Positions 12,375 to 22,615 of a stretch of DNA of 64,000 nucleotides are shown here, one piece after another. The position numbers and the translations under genes were made by a program. This DNA is from Vitellaria paradoxa (lineage: Eukaryota; Streptophyta; Magnoliopsida; Ericales; Sapotaceae): the NCBI GenBank assembly GCA_019916065.1, contig CM034233.1:47694141-47758140 (forward strand), written 5' to 3'. The notes under the pieces were generated by a model. The model searched no databases. It was not told where the DNA came from and was given only the letters and a program-made list of their open reading frames with translations. Within the stretch, counting starts at the first letter, position 1, and the number at the start of each line of letters is the position of its first letter.

Positions 12375-13058
12375 TTAAAGATAAGGAAAGGTTAAGGAGT
12401 ACCTCATGTTGTCTTCAATAGAATCAAAAGTTGGATGATACTCAAAAAGGAGTTGTAATGAAGTAGCAAAATTATCATCTTGGTCCAGTTCGTTGTAGAC
12501 ATCACCATCCTCCCTAGACTCAATGTTAATACTTTCATTTCCAAGGACATCTTCTAGGGGTGGCATATCATAGTACTCAAACAAAGAACTCGTTTCAGAT
12601 TCTATAGTGTCGGTATCTGTGGCGTAAGAGGGTGCATCTAACCACTCCTCAGCTATAATTACCTCAGCCCCTTCCATATCTAAGAGAAGTTGAAGGTCAA
12701 CTTCATCCCACCATTGGTCATCTAATTGATTAGGTGTGATGAACATCAGTGGTGGATATATATATGGTAAGGGTAGTGAATTGCTTTCTAAGAAATAGTC
12801 CTCAGGCCACCCTTCCCAGTCAACCTCTGAACTCTCAGACTCGCTACTCTCACTGGATATAAGGGTTGTGGCATCCCACTTACGTTTCCTACTTATGGTA
12901 CTAAGTTCCCATTGTTTACATTGATTGTTCGTTGGACCATAGATGGAGTACCTGTTCTTTGCAAAAAATAAGAAAATAAAATTTAAGAACATAAACAACC
13001 CATAATTTAACACAAGGTAACATCCATAAAAATAAGATAAAATGGAAAACAAACACAA
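12375..13058 (-). CDS. Uncharacterised acidic ORF in the Athila 3' region
   Basis: A 227-codon open frame downstream of the env-like ORF and upstream of the 3' LTR. Residues 1-35 are strongly hydrophobic (FYGCYLVL, FLNFIFLFF) and could be a membrane segment, or could be non-coding sequence ahead of a splice acceptor, since a TTTTTTGCAAAGAACAG tract ends just before the hydrophilic part. The remainder is acidic and serine-rich (SSESSESESSEVDWEGW, DEVDLQLLLDMEG, DGDVYNELDQDD). I do not recognise a family. An Athila element normally has one env-like ORF here, so this is either a second product, a 3' exon of it, or chance. There are no stops over 680 bp although the pol frame carries many, which hints at coding use. 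Confidence 0.45.
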   Translation of the reverse strand: MCLFSILSYFYGCYLVLNYGLFMFLNFIFLFFAKNRYSIYGPTNNQCKQWELSTISRKRKWDATTLISSESSESESSEVDWEGWPEDYFLESNSLPLPYIYPPLMFITPNQLDDQWWDEVDLQLLLDMEGAEVIIAEEWLDAPSYATDTDTIESETSSLFEYYDMPPLEDVLGNESINIESREDGDVYNELDQDDNFATSLQLLFEYHPTFDSIEDNMRYSLTFPYL

Positions 13059-13174
13059 ACTAGAACTATATAAACATCCCAGTAGTTAAAAGTGAGTAAA
13101 GAGTTTTAGGATTACAAGTTAAACAAAAAGAAAAGTTCATTCCTAAACTCTCAAAGAAAGAAACATAAAGTCCA

Positions 13175-14263
13175 TCACTGCGGAGGCGGGGGTGGATGAG
13201 ATTCTCTGAGATAATCCAAAACACTTTGTAGGAGATGGCCTTGAGTTTGCTGGCTTTGGTGAATGCGTAGCAGGAGCTGGTGATCAGCTTCTTGATTTTG
13301 CTTCATGACATTAATACGTTCAGCTAAAACTCCAATTTGATTTGCCAACTCAACATTGGTGACCTCCTCTTGTTCCTCTTGGGGGTGTGAAGGTTCACCC
13401 TCTTCCTCAGATTCCTCTACCCTCATTTTCTTCTTTAATATCAAACCTTTGGATTTAACATATGATGTGATATTGAACGGTTGAAGTCCTGATGTTATGG
13501 GTAGGTCATCTGTGATATGAGCTTATTTCCTTCTAAAGATCTCTGTTAGTGTTCCGCCAAAGGGTAAGGCTGCTAGAGCTCCAGAGTGCTCACAGGTATA
13601 GGCTACTTGGTGCCAAAGATATGAGGGTAAATCGATTGTCATCCCAGTCCCAATAGCATAAACAAGTCTGGCTCTAAGGGGAGTACAATCAGCGGTCCTG
13701 TTTTGAGGTAGTAGGTTGGAACAAGAAAACAAGTGCAACACCCAGTATTTATCTTTCAACACAGATGCAGGTTTCCTATATTCACCACCCCATTCCTGAC
13801 CCTCTATTAAAATCTCTGAAACCACAGTTGGAAATAGAGGAGTACCCTCAGCTAGATAAGTGAATTCCGGATTTTCAACTCGAGGTAATTGAAATCTGAG
13901 AGCAAAGTCATCAGGTGTGAGTGTAATTTCAACTTCCCTTATCCAATTGATTAGATGTTCTCTACCCCTTCGCCTTATAATTGAATTTGCTTTGAAATTG
14001 GCAAAAAATTCCTTAACCAGATCAACTATACAATAAGCATGAAACTTTGCCACATTAATCCACTGCCTTCCTTCAAAATTTTGTTCAAGCATGAAGTCAC
14101 TACGCTTAAACTGATCAATTTGCCAAAAACGCTCAATTACTACTGATTTATTGCCCCATGTACTATCATATTTCTCTTCAGCCTCTTCTTTCCATAAACG
14201 ACTCCTATCAAAAGATGGGGTCCCTAATCGACTATTTGTCGGTTTCTTAGTTCTCGGGGGCAT
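13175..14263 (-). pseudogene. Athila env-like / 'putative plant transposon protein' ORF
   Basis: Start chosen at the ATG 14263-14261 (MPPRTKKPTNSRLG), because the preceding TTTTGTTTTTATATTTGTGTAG is a good splice-acceptor shape and Athila 3' ORFs are thought to be made from spliced RNA. The body (RSRLWKEEAEEKY, FMLEQNFEGRQW, FYANFK-like FFANFKANSI, ITLTPDDFALRFQLP, DKYWVLHLFSCSNLLPQNR, RARLVYAIGTGMTIDLP) has the pattern of the plant-retroelement domain often annotated as putative plant transposon protein. One in-frame TAA at 13523-13525 separates a C-terminal stretch of about 110 codons with a glutamate-rich part, a coiled-coil-like helix and a proline tail (PPPPPQ). No signal peptide is evident at the chosen start. 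Confidence 0.65.
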
Positions 14264-15245
14264 AGGAGCTACACAAATATAAAAACAAAAATTCAATGAG
14301 TAACTATGCAATTCCTATGTCCACCCAAGTTCAGTGGCCCGTTCTAATGAAAGATATTCATTGGAATCAAAACTAATGTGTGCAAGATAGACAAATTAGG
14401 TGGCCATACATCATCCACCCAAACTAAATTTCACACATTTAATTCTCTAGGTGGCCATACAACATCCACCCGAGAAGGGTCCATTCAACAATTTCAATGG
14501 CCATGCAACATCCACTATGAATTCAAATAACAAATTTTCAATGAAGATTGCAAAGGAGAACTTTAAAAATCAGCAAATAAACTCAAAATTGGAGGGTTTT
14601 TTGAACCCTTGGACCCCATTTGTGAACCACGGGTAGGAAGAAGTATAAGAGTGAAAAAAATTCACTCAAATGAATTAATTACTTCCTACCTCTATTAGGA
14701 ACTTGAAACAAAGCTTCTTTTCGCAAGAAATTTGAACCCTCAAAGCTTGGAAGCTCGGGCATGAAGAGTAATGAACAAAGAAGTTGTCTAAAATTCAAAA
14801 ACAAGTAAAGAAGCATACCTCGGGTGACTTATATTCGAAGAATAAGGGTAGAAAAAGCTGAATCAACCGTCGGGAATGCCTATTTTTGAAGAGAACACCG
14901 AGTAGAGAGGAAAGGGTTGAGAGAATTTGAAGTTAGAAGAGATGAAGTAGGGCTTGAATGGACCGAATCGGGGCTTTTGAAAGTTACAGGGTCCCGACCA
15001 TCTCGGCTGGGGGTTGGGACCACAGAAAGTCCCTCCCTCAAAGATGTACTCGGCCAACACACTGTGGTCCCGACCGTTTAGAGAGGCGGTCAGGACCATC
15101 AAGCAGAATTTTCTCCCTCTTAGCTAAGCTATTTAAAAACTTAAAATGTCTAGACTCAAAAATAAAAAAAAAAATTAAATTAAAGACAAAATAAAACCTA
15201 TCCTAACTTACTATTATACAATTAAAATTACTTTCTAATCTCATT
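14264..15245 (-). other. Spacer between integrase and env-like ORF with paired GGTCCCGACC motifs
   Basis: Non-coding interior. Two inverted pairs of the GGTCCCGACC motif lie at about 14990-15030 and 15062-15100, the same motif that sits upstream of the TATA box in this element's LTRs. A short tandem of a 'GGCCATRCAACATCCACY' string occurs near 14400-14520. An AT-rich run leads into the integrase stop. Confidence 0.6.
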
Positions 15246-16628
15246 CTAATTGAAAGATGGGGGATCCAAAAGATCCCAAATTTCAATTTTGGCCACAAAG
15301 TTTTCTAAATACAGTGTGAGGCGATGTCCATTAACTTTGAAGGTGGTGTTGTTACGTGGGTTATGAACCTCACACACACCATGTTCGGAGATGGAAAGTA
15401 TAGTAAAAGGACCGTACCACCTTGATTGGAGCTTACCCGGGAAGAGATGCAAACAAGAGTTGTATAGCAAGACTTTTTGGCCTATATGAAAAGATTTTCT
15501 AGAAATGTGTTTGTCATGTAAATCTTTCATTCTTGCCTTGGCGATCTTTGCATTCTCAAAAGCATCATTACGTAATTCCTCAAGTTCATTCAATTGGAGC
15601 TTTCGGAAAACACCAGCATCATCCAAATTCTCATTGAAGTGCCTAATCGCCCAATAAGCTCTATGCTCCATTTCTACAGGTAAGTGACAAGCCTTGCCAA
15701 AGACTAGACGATAGGGAGACATGCCTAGAATAGTCTTATACGCCGTTCTATATGCCCATAATGCATCGATAAGACATAGAGACCAATTTTTGCATGTCGG
15801 GTTAACAGTTTTCTCTAAGATTCCCTTAATCTCCCTATTCGCTAATTCGACTTGGCCACTATTTTGAGGATGATACGCAGTACCTACTTTATGGGTCACA
15901 CCATAACTACGTAGTAATGCACTGATAGGCCGATTACAAAAATGTTTGCCTTGGTCACTAATGATAGCTCGAGGCATCCCAAAACGCGAAAAGATGTACT
16001 CATTTAAGAATTTTATCACTACCCGATGGTCATTGGTATGAGTTACTATGGCCTCCACCCATTTAGAAACATAATCAATGGCCACCAGTATATACTCATA
16101 TCCAAAAGATGTAGGGAATGGTCCCATAAAATCAATCCCCCAGCAATCAAAAATCTCCATAACGATTATAGGGTTTTGAGGCATCTCATTACGCTTGGTT
16201 AGAGCTCCTAACCGTTGACATCGATCACACCGAAGGCAATAATCATGAACATCCCTAAACAATGAGGGCCAATAAAATCTGCTTTGGAGGATCTTAGCGG
16301 CTATTTTCTTTGAGGAGAAGTGACCTCCGCATGCTAGAGAATGACAAAACTCAATGACCCTATGTATCTCGCTCTCGGGAATGCAACGTCTCACAATCTG
16401 ATTAGGGCAATACTTGTAGAGATATGGTTCGTCCCAAAAGAAACTACGCACTTTTCGTAAGAATTTACCTTTATCGACTTTAGTCCAATGGGAGGGCATC
16501 TGTCCGATCACTAGGAAGTTCGCAATGTCTGCATACCAAGGAGGTTGGACCAGTGGGTTGGTGCTAACATGCATGAGGTGTTCATCAGGGAATTGCTCAT
16601 TGATTGGTAGGTCACTAGAGTTGGACAC
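15246..16628 (-). pseudogene. Athila integrase (end of pol)
   Basis: A 460-codon open stretch. It contains an N-terminal HHCC zinc region ([15 protein letters not shown], then [11 protein letters not shown]), the catalytic core with D in [10 protein letters not shown] in IISDQGKHF and E in [13 protein letters not shown], and a C-terminal part with WYGPFTI and KVNGHRL. All three acidic catalytic residues are present, so this module alone looks intact. It is joined to RNase H in the same frame but separated by a TAA at 16632-16634, hence pseudogene. Integration of the cDNA would be its role. Confidence 0.9.
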
Positions 16629-16631
16629 ATG

Positions 16632-18311
16632 TTAGGGTAGTCTAAACAAATGATCAGCTACCGCATTTTCAACTCTTTTCTTGTCCTTGATTTCCAAATC
16701 AAACTCTTGGAGAAGGAGTATCCACCTAATCAGACGAGGTTTGGCCTCTTGTTTTGAAAGGAGGTATTTCAAAGCCGCATGATTCGTGAACACTGTGACA
16801 CGGGAACCTACCAAATATGACCTAAACTTATCAAGGGCAAACACTACCGCTAGAAGCTCTTTCTCAGTAGTGGTATAATTAATTTGAGCTTCATTTAGAG
16901 TATTGCTAGCGTAATAAATGACATCAGGTTTCCCCTCTTTTCTTTGCCCTAAAACTGCACCCACCATGAAATCACTGGCATCACACATAAGCTCGAATGG
17001 TAGGGACCAATCCGGGCTTTGAATAATAGGAGCGGTGGTAAGCAACAGTTTAAGCCGGTCAAATGCCTCTTGACATGATGTTGTCCATTCAAATGGAACA
17101 TCATTGGACAACAATGAGCAAAGAGGACGGGCGAGAGAGCTGAAGGATTGAATGAATCTTCGGTAGAAGCCGGCATGTCCAAGGAATGATCTAACATCCT
17201 TCACCCATCGAGGGGTAGGTAAATTTTGAATGATATCTACTTTTGCTTTATATACCTCTATCCCACAACATGACACTATGTGCCCTAAAACAATCCCCTG
17301 ATGTACCATGAAGTGGTACTTTTCCTAGTTGAGCACTAAATTGCTCTCCTCACATCGCACTAGCACCTTCTCAAGATTGATCAAGCACTCATCGAATGTG
17401 TCTCCATAGACGGAAAAATCATCCATAAATACCTCCACGAATCTCTCGACCATATCACTAAAAATGCTCATCACACACCTTTGAAAAGTCGCAGGTGCGT
17501 TGCATAGCCTAAATGGCATGCGTCTATACGCAAAAGTGCCAAAGGGGCATGTGAAGGTGGTCTTCTCTTGATCTTCTAGTGCTATCTCCACTTGATTGTA
17601 CCCAAAATACCCATCTAGAAAACAATAGAAAGATCTACCTGCTACTCTCTCAAGCACTTGGTCTAGGAAGGGAAGTGGAAAATGGTCTTTCTGGGTCATT
17701 GCATTCAAACGCCTATAATCAATGCACATACGCCACCCAGTTTGGGTGCGTTGTGGCATTAAGTCTCCTTTGTCATTTCCAACTACAGAGACACTGGATT
17801 TCTTAGGAACTACTTGAGTGGGACTCACCCACTTTGAGTCAGAGATGGGGTAAATGATACCCGCATCAAGCAACTTAAGCACCTCCCCTTTCACAACCTC
17901 TTTCATATTGGGGTTTAGCCTTCGTTGCATTTGCCTCATTGGTTTAGCATCATCTTCAAGGTATATATGATGAGAACATACTAATGGGCTAATACCCCGA
18001 AGATCTGCTATAGTCCACCCTAAAGCCTGATGATGGCTTTTCAACACTCCCAGCAACCTATCTTCTTGTGCTCTTTCTAAACTTGTAGACACTACTACTG
18101 GAAATGTCTCTCCCTCTCCCAGAAATGCATACTTGAGTTCACTTGGTAAGGGTTTCCTAGAAGGACATGGAGGACATTCAATTGAGGGCTTAGGTTTTAT
18201 CACAGATGGCTCTATAAGTTCAAACATTGGTACCCAACCACTAACTGCCATAATCTCATTCCCAGCACCTATAAACTCTCTAATATCCCTAAAGTTTTCC
18301 CCATCTAACAT
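16632..18311 (-). pseudogene. Athila reverse transcriptase and RNase H
   Basis: One frame broken by a TAG at 17325-17327, where the family normally has a tryptophan codon, consistent with a G-to-A change. The RT part has PMRQMQRRLNP, WVSPTQVVPKKS, GWRMCIDYRRLNAMTQKDHFPLPF, then YCFLDGYFGYNQ and FMDDFSVYG (catalytic box about 17417-17425). RNase H reads [38 protein letters not shown] and [10 protein letters not shown]. In the last motif Asn replaces an expected catalytic Asp, so RNase H is likely dead too. The frame continues upstream past the TAG at 18366-18368 into the protease. Confidence 0.9.
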
Positions 18312-18365
18312 TTCACATCTCTCACTCTTTGCTAAGGCACGCTCTAAGGGGTCCTCAAAGTAAGC

Positions 18366-19456
18366 CTACTCAAAATACTCCTCGCTCAAAGTATAGATCA
18401 CGTCTACCTCCCTAATATCCTCACATTCTCCTATTTGCTTCCCTACCCTAAAAATATTCATTTTCATGGTCATATTTCCAAAAGAAAGTTTCATGACCCC
18501 ACTCCTACAATTGATCACAGCATTGGATGTAGCAAGGAAAGGTCTACCAAGGATGATCAAAATAGATTGGGTAGGGTTAAGAACTGGTTAGGTATCCAAT
18601 ACGATAAAATCCACTGGGAAGTAGAACTTGTCTACTTGACCAATACGTCCTCCACCACACCCCTGGGCATCTTGACCGAACGGTCAGCTAATTATAATGT
18701 CACTCTAGTGGGTTTCAGTTCACCTAGGCCTAGTTGCTGGTAAACAGTATAGGGCAAAAGGTTGACACTCGCACCTAGGTCAAGTAGAGCTCTATTAACA
18801 ATGTGGTTCCCTATGATGCATGAAATAGTTGGACACCCAGGGTCCTTATATTTAGGAGGTGTGTCACATTGGAGTATGGCACTCACTTGTTCTATCAAGA
18901 AAGCTTTTTCATTGACATTGAGCTTCCTCTTTACAGTGCACATATCCTTGAGAAATCTAGCATAGGAAGGATTTTGCTTAATGGCTTCAAGTAATAGAAT
19001 GTTGATTCTCACTTGTTTGAAAGTCTCGTAAATTTCAGAATTCAACATCTCATTCTTGCCCTTTGCTAGTCTCTGGGGAAAAGGTGATCTAGGCATATAC
19101 TCAACAGGGTGGTCAATTGGCCTAACCACGGGTCCCTCGCTAGGTTCCTCTTCATTCTCTTTTTCAGTTTCCTCATTCTCTCTCTCATCCTCTACTTTCC
19201 CTTTCCCTTTTTCTTTTTCCTCTCTATCACTAACTTTTTCAACCCCCTCACTAGCTTTTGGTTCTATCTTTTCACTCGTGGAATTGACTCTAGGAACAGT
19301 GGGTTTTTGAATAATTTTACCACTCCGTAGAGTGGTAACAGCTTGAACATGCTCATGCGGGGTGGTACCCGAGATCGATGACTCAGTCATGTTCATCTGC
19401 CCTTTTAGGTTAGGAAACGGTTGTGCAGGAAGTTTGCCACTTTGAGTGGTGCTCAT
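18366..19456 (-). pseudogene. Athila gag-pro linker and aspartic protease
   Basis: Reads an acidic, lysine/glutamate-rich linker (EKEKGKGKVEDE region, about 19260-19130), FPQRLAKGK, then the protease with ALLDLGASVNLLPY. The active-site motif is D-L-G-A, a form common in Athila-lineage proteases. The flap side reads ADRSVKMPRGVVEDVLVK, and LIILGRPFLATSNAVIN closes the domain. Breaks are a TAA near 18710, a one-base frameshift at about 18632-18636, a TAA near 18590 and a TAG at 18366-18368. It is collinear with gag upstream and RT downstream. Confidence 0.85.
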
Positions 19457-20779
19457 GGCCTATGTGATCCTAGAAATTTGTCCTCTGATATCATCGAAGG
19501 ACCTAGACACTTGTCCTTTAAAATCATCGAAAGACCTAGACAAATTACTATTGATCATTGTTTGATGTTGCATAAATTGTTGAAGAGTATCCTCAATAGA
19601 CTTCTTTTGAACAGGTTGAAAAGCAATCGGGTTAGGCTGTTGGTATTGGGGTGGTGGTAACCAAGTAGGTTGGAATGATTGGCTTTGGTTGTCATTTTTC
19701 CACCCAAAACCTGGAGGATTTTTCCATCCCTGAGGATAAGCATTAAGGTGTTGATTTCCCCCTTGATACTTAACATTTCCACCTTGTGGGTAGGAAATGT
19801 TACCCTAACCTCTATTCTGGAATGGTTGGTTCTGTGTGTTATTAGCATACGCATTGCCATTAGCTACTTCCTTAAGTAAAGGAAGCTCTAGATATGAATT
19901 AGGATCATGTCCTACTTGGTCACATGCCCAACACACCACTTGTGCTTCCACCAACTTCTCTTTGTTCTTAAGTTCAAGGGAATCTAACTTATGTTGTAAT
20001 GCAGATATCCTAGCACTTAAATCATCCCTTTCACTTAACATCAACTGACCACTAGATACAGGATTCTTATGCTCTAAAGAAGAAGGTGGTCTTATTTCCC
20101 AATCATTAGAATCTTCGGCCACCATATCAAAGAATTCCATAGCCTCTTCCGCAGTCTTATCGAACAGGGTACCATTGCACATGTTAGAAACTAATTGCTT
20201 AAGACTGGGAGTTAGGGATTCATGGAAGATGCTCACTAACCTCCATGATTCATAACCATGGTGGGGACAAGCCATCAAGAGGTCTTTAAACCTTTCCCAG
20301 GCTCGACAGAAATTCCCATTAGGTTTGCAAGAGAAAGTGGTAATCTGTCGCCTATAGTACTGAGTTTTCTAAGTTGGGAAATATTTCTTAAGAAACTCAG
20401 TTTGCATTTCACGCCACGTTCCAATGGAACGTGGACGAAGGGAATTAAGCCAGAACTTGGCTTTGTCCTTTAGAGAAAAAGGAAAGAGTTGAAGACGCAC
20501 TACGTCCTCATTGACATTATGATCTATACACATGTTGCTCACTTCCTCAAACTCCCTAAGATGGTTATAGGGATTTTTAGAGTCAAGTCTATGGAAAGGA
20601 GGAAGAAGTTGGATAATTCCTGGCCTAAGATTGAAGTTCCCCCTATTTAATGGCAAGACTATGCATGATGGGGTGGTTTGTCTAACAGGATTAAGATGAT
20701 CTTTCATAGGAATATAACCCAAAATTTCTTAGGGCTCATTATCCCCATGCACACTCCCTTCCCCTCTTACTTTAGCCAT
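19457..20779 (-). pseudogene. Athila gag
   Basis: The likely start is the ATG at 20779-20777. The whole region is one frame interrupted only by stops at 20729-20731, 20369-20371, 19805-19807 and about 19466-19468. The capsid-like domain is visible: NPYNHLREFEEVSNMC, LFPFSLKDKAKFWLNSL, TWREMQTEFLKKYFP, then RAWERFKDLL, CPHHGYESW and FDKTAEEAMEFFDMVAED. The nucleocapsid has CWACDQVGHDPNSY, a zinc knuckle whose last Cys is Tyr. A glycine/asparagine/proline-rich tail (YPQGWKNPPGFGWKN) and paired RSFDDFKGQ/RSFDDIRGQ repeats follow. Confidence 0.9.
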
Positions 20780-21033
20780 TGAGTGAAAGGAAGATGTGGT
20801 AAGTGAAACTGTGGAGAGTGAAGTTGGTGAAAAAAGTTCAAGAAGGTATGAAGGATCTCCTAGTTCGGATTCAACTACGACTACCTTACTCGATCTTAAC
20901 AGCATGCACGTAACAAGTCTCTAAGAAAAAAAAATAATAAAATTTAAGTTCAAAATTTTTAAATTTTTTTTTAAAGGAAAAAAAACTTAAAGAAAGCTAA
21001 AAATTAAAGATACCTTAAAAACTAAATTTTGGC
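20780..21033 (-). other. Athila 5' leader
   Basis: Non-coding leader of about 250 bp between primer-binding site and gag start, with A/T homopolymer tracts at 20928-20990 (minus-strand T-runs). Confidence 0.6.
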
Positions 21034-21051
21034 TCCCCGGCAACGGCGCCA
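21034..21051 (-). other. Primer-binding site, tRNA-Asp type
   Basis: The minus strand reads TGGCGCCGTTGCCGGGGA, six bases inside the 5' LTR. This is the classic primer-binding site of Athila-type elements, complementary to the 3' end of plant tRNA-Asp. Confidence 0.9.
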
Positions 21052-21057
21052 AAAACT

Positions 21058-22610
21058 TGACCGACCCTAAATTGTGTTTTAGGGTTCTACCTCTCAAGTG
21101 CAAGAGGGCAGTCGTAGGTTTAAAACTTGGTGAGTCCAAGGTCGAATTCACAGGGAGCCTAATGTTATTTAGTTTCTAGGATGTGAAAGAAATACTAAAA
21201 ACTAAAGGGAAGCAAGTTTGGAAATTTAAGTTTACTAAGTTCTAGGGTTCAGTAAAATTAAAGATAAATTCAATTTCAACTAATTAAGATTAAAATAAAC
21301 AGGACATTCTGAATTTCAAAAGGAATTAAGCTAGATGGCAAAAAATTAAAATAAAATCAACAAAGCAATTTCAATTTCAAATTAATCAATTATAACTAAA
21401 ACTAAGTTGGATTGCAATTCAATAAGAATAAAGATCTTAATTCAACGTCAAGTCCGGATAGTTCACTACTTTGCCTTGGGGTGTGTTTCTTTGAAGAATA
21501 GGGTTTAATTTGAAAATTATTTAGAACATTGTAATCAAATGTTAGTACCAGTGATCTCAAGCGGATATGGTTAAAGACCTTTGTTTCCTAGGGTTTTTCA
21601 ATTAAACACCAAGAAATTAATAAAACTCTAATTTTTAAATCTATTCGAAAGTATTTAACAATTAGTTACGAAAATCCATACCAGTGATCTCAAATGGATA
21701 TAGTTAAGGGTTTTCGTATTCGAGTGTTTTCGAAATAGAAAAATAACAAGATTTGTGAAAGGTAGATCCATTCGCGAAAGGTTTCGCAACCTACGCGAAG
21801 GGACTATGAACACCCCAAGGCTTTTTCGTGAACTACCCTTTCTTGATTCGTTGAATCAAGATGAGGGTTTTACGCTACAACTAGTTTAAACATCACAAAC
21901 GCAATCACAGAATACTTAATCATGTTATTCAATAATTGAAACAAACAGATCATTGTATTAAAGAATGAAACGAAAATAACTTACAACTGAAATCGTTCAG
22001 AAAGAAAAACACTCAACCACGCAGCAATGAAGAAGAAAAGTGCTCCAAAAACCTCCATTAACAATCTTCAAGCATGTAAAATACTCTCTAAAAAATGTAA
22101 AACTAATTTTATCTATCTAAGTATCTCAGCAAAATTGTAAAAAAGAAGTCCCTTGGCAACCGTGCATTGGCTTCTTTATATAGATGGCCGAAAACCCTAA
22201 GGGGCGGGCTCCAGAACTCTGTTTTCTGGATACATGGTGGTCCCAACCGTCTGGTCTGGGGGTCGGGACCACAAAATGCTATTTTCTCAACTTATGTACA
22301 CTGTTGTCCCGACCATTAGAATGGATGGTCCCGACCCCCAAGTATCTTTTTTGTTGCTTCTTTTCCTTCTTCATAACGGGTCTTTAGGCCAGTTTTGCTC
22401 ATCCAAGGCAAGGTTTGAAGCATAATTTTTTCTTCGTCTTCTGGGCCCTCTCCATAGCTATAAACTTCGACATCCTTACCCTTTATTTTGCAAATAAAAC
22501 AATAAAAGTATAAGTAATACGATAACACTAAAACTTTAACTTTAATTATTTAAATGCATGAATAACTGTTGAGTTAGGGAGTTTGTAATTACACTTTTCA
22601 AGTGTAATCA
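21058..22610 (-). repeat. 5' LTR of the Athila element
   Basis: TGACCG...AATCA, 1,553 bp, about 97 percent identical to 9026-10581 by eye. It is the active promoter copy of the element. TSD GTACG follows at 22611-22615. Confidence 0.95.
22174..22182 (-). promoter_or_regulatory. TATA box of the Athila 5' LTR
   Basis: The minus strand reads TATATAAAG in CTATATAAAGAAGCC. Transcription would run towards lower coordinates. Paired GGTCCCGACC/GGTCGGGACC motifs lie 45-160 bp upstream (about 22227-22340), a promoter-proximal position. Confidence 0.65.
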
Positions 22611-22615
22611 GTACG

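Larger units (their letters stand above)
9026..22610 (-). mobile_element. Complete Athila-type Ty3/gypsy retrotransposon with env-like ORF
   Basis: The 13,585-bp element has LTRs of about 1.55 kb at both ends, TG...CA termini and a perfect 5-bp TSD. Minus-strand order is 5' LTR (21058-22610), tRNA-Asp-type primer-binding site, gag, protease, RT, RNase H, integrase, then a long 3' region with an env-like ORF and a further acidic ORF, then the 3' LTR (9026-10581). This is the Athila layout. The LTRs differ at roughly 50 of 1,555 positions by my eye count (about 3 percent), so the insertion is moderately young. The coding frame is nearly collinear but carries many nonsense codons and one frameshift, so the copy is not autonomous now. 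Confidence 0.95.

Noticed and set aside
18133..19330. Plus-strand frames opposite Athila gag-pro
   Set aside because: Antisense shadows of the collinear gag-pro frame.
21031..21051. A tRNA gene fragment
   Set aside because: Its position six bases from an LTR and its 18-nt length mark it as a primer-binding site, with no cloverleaf around it.
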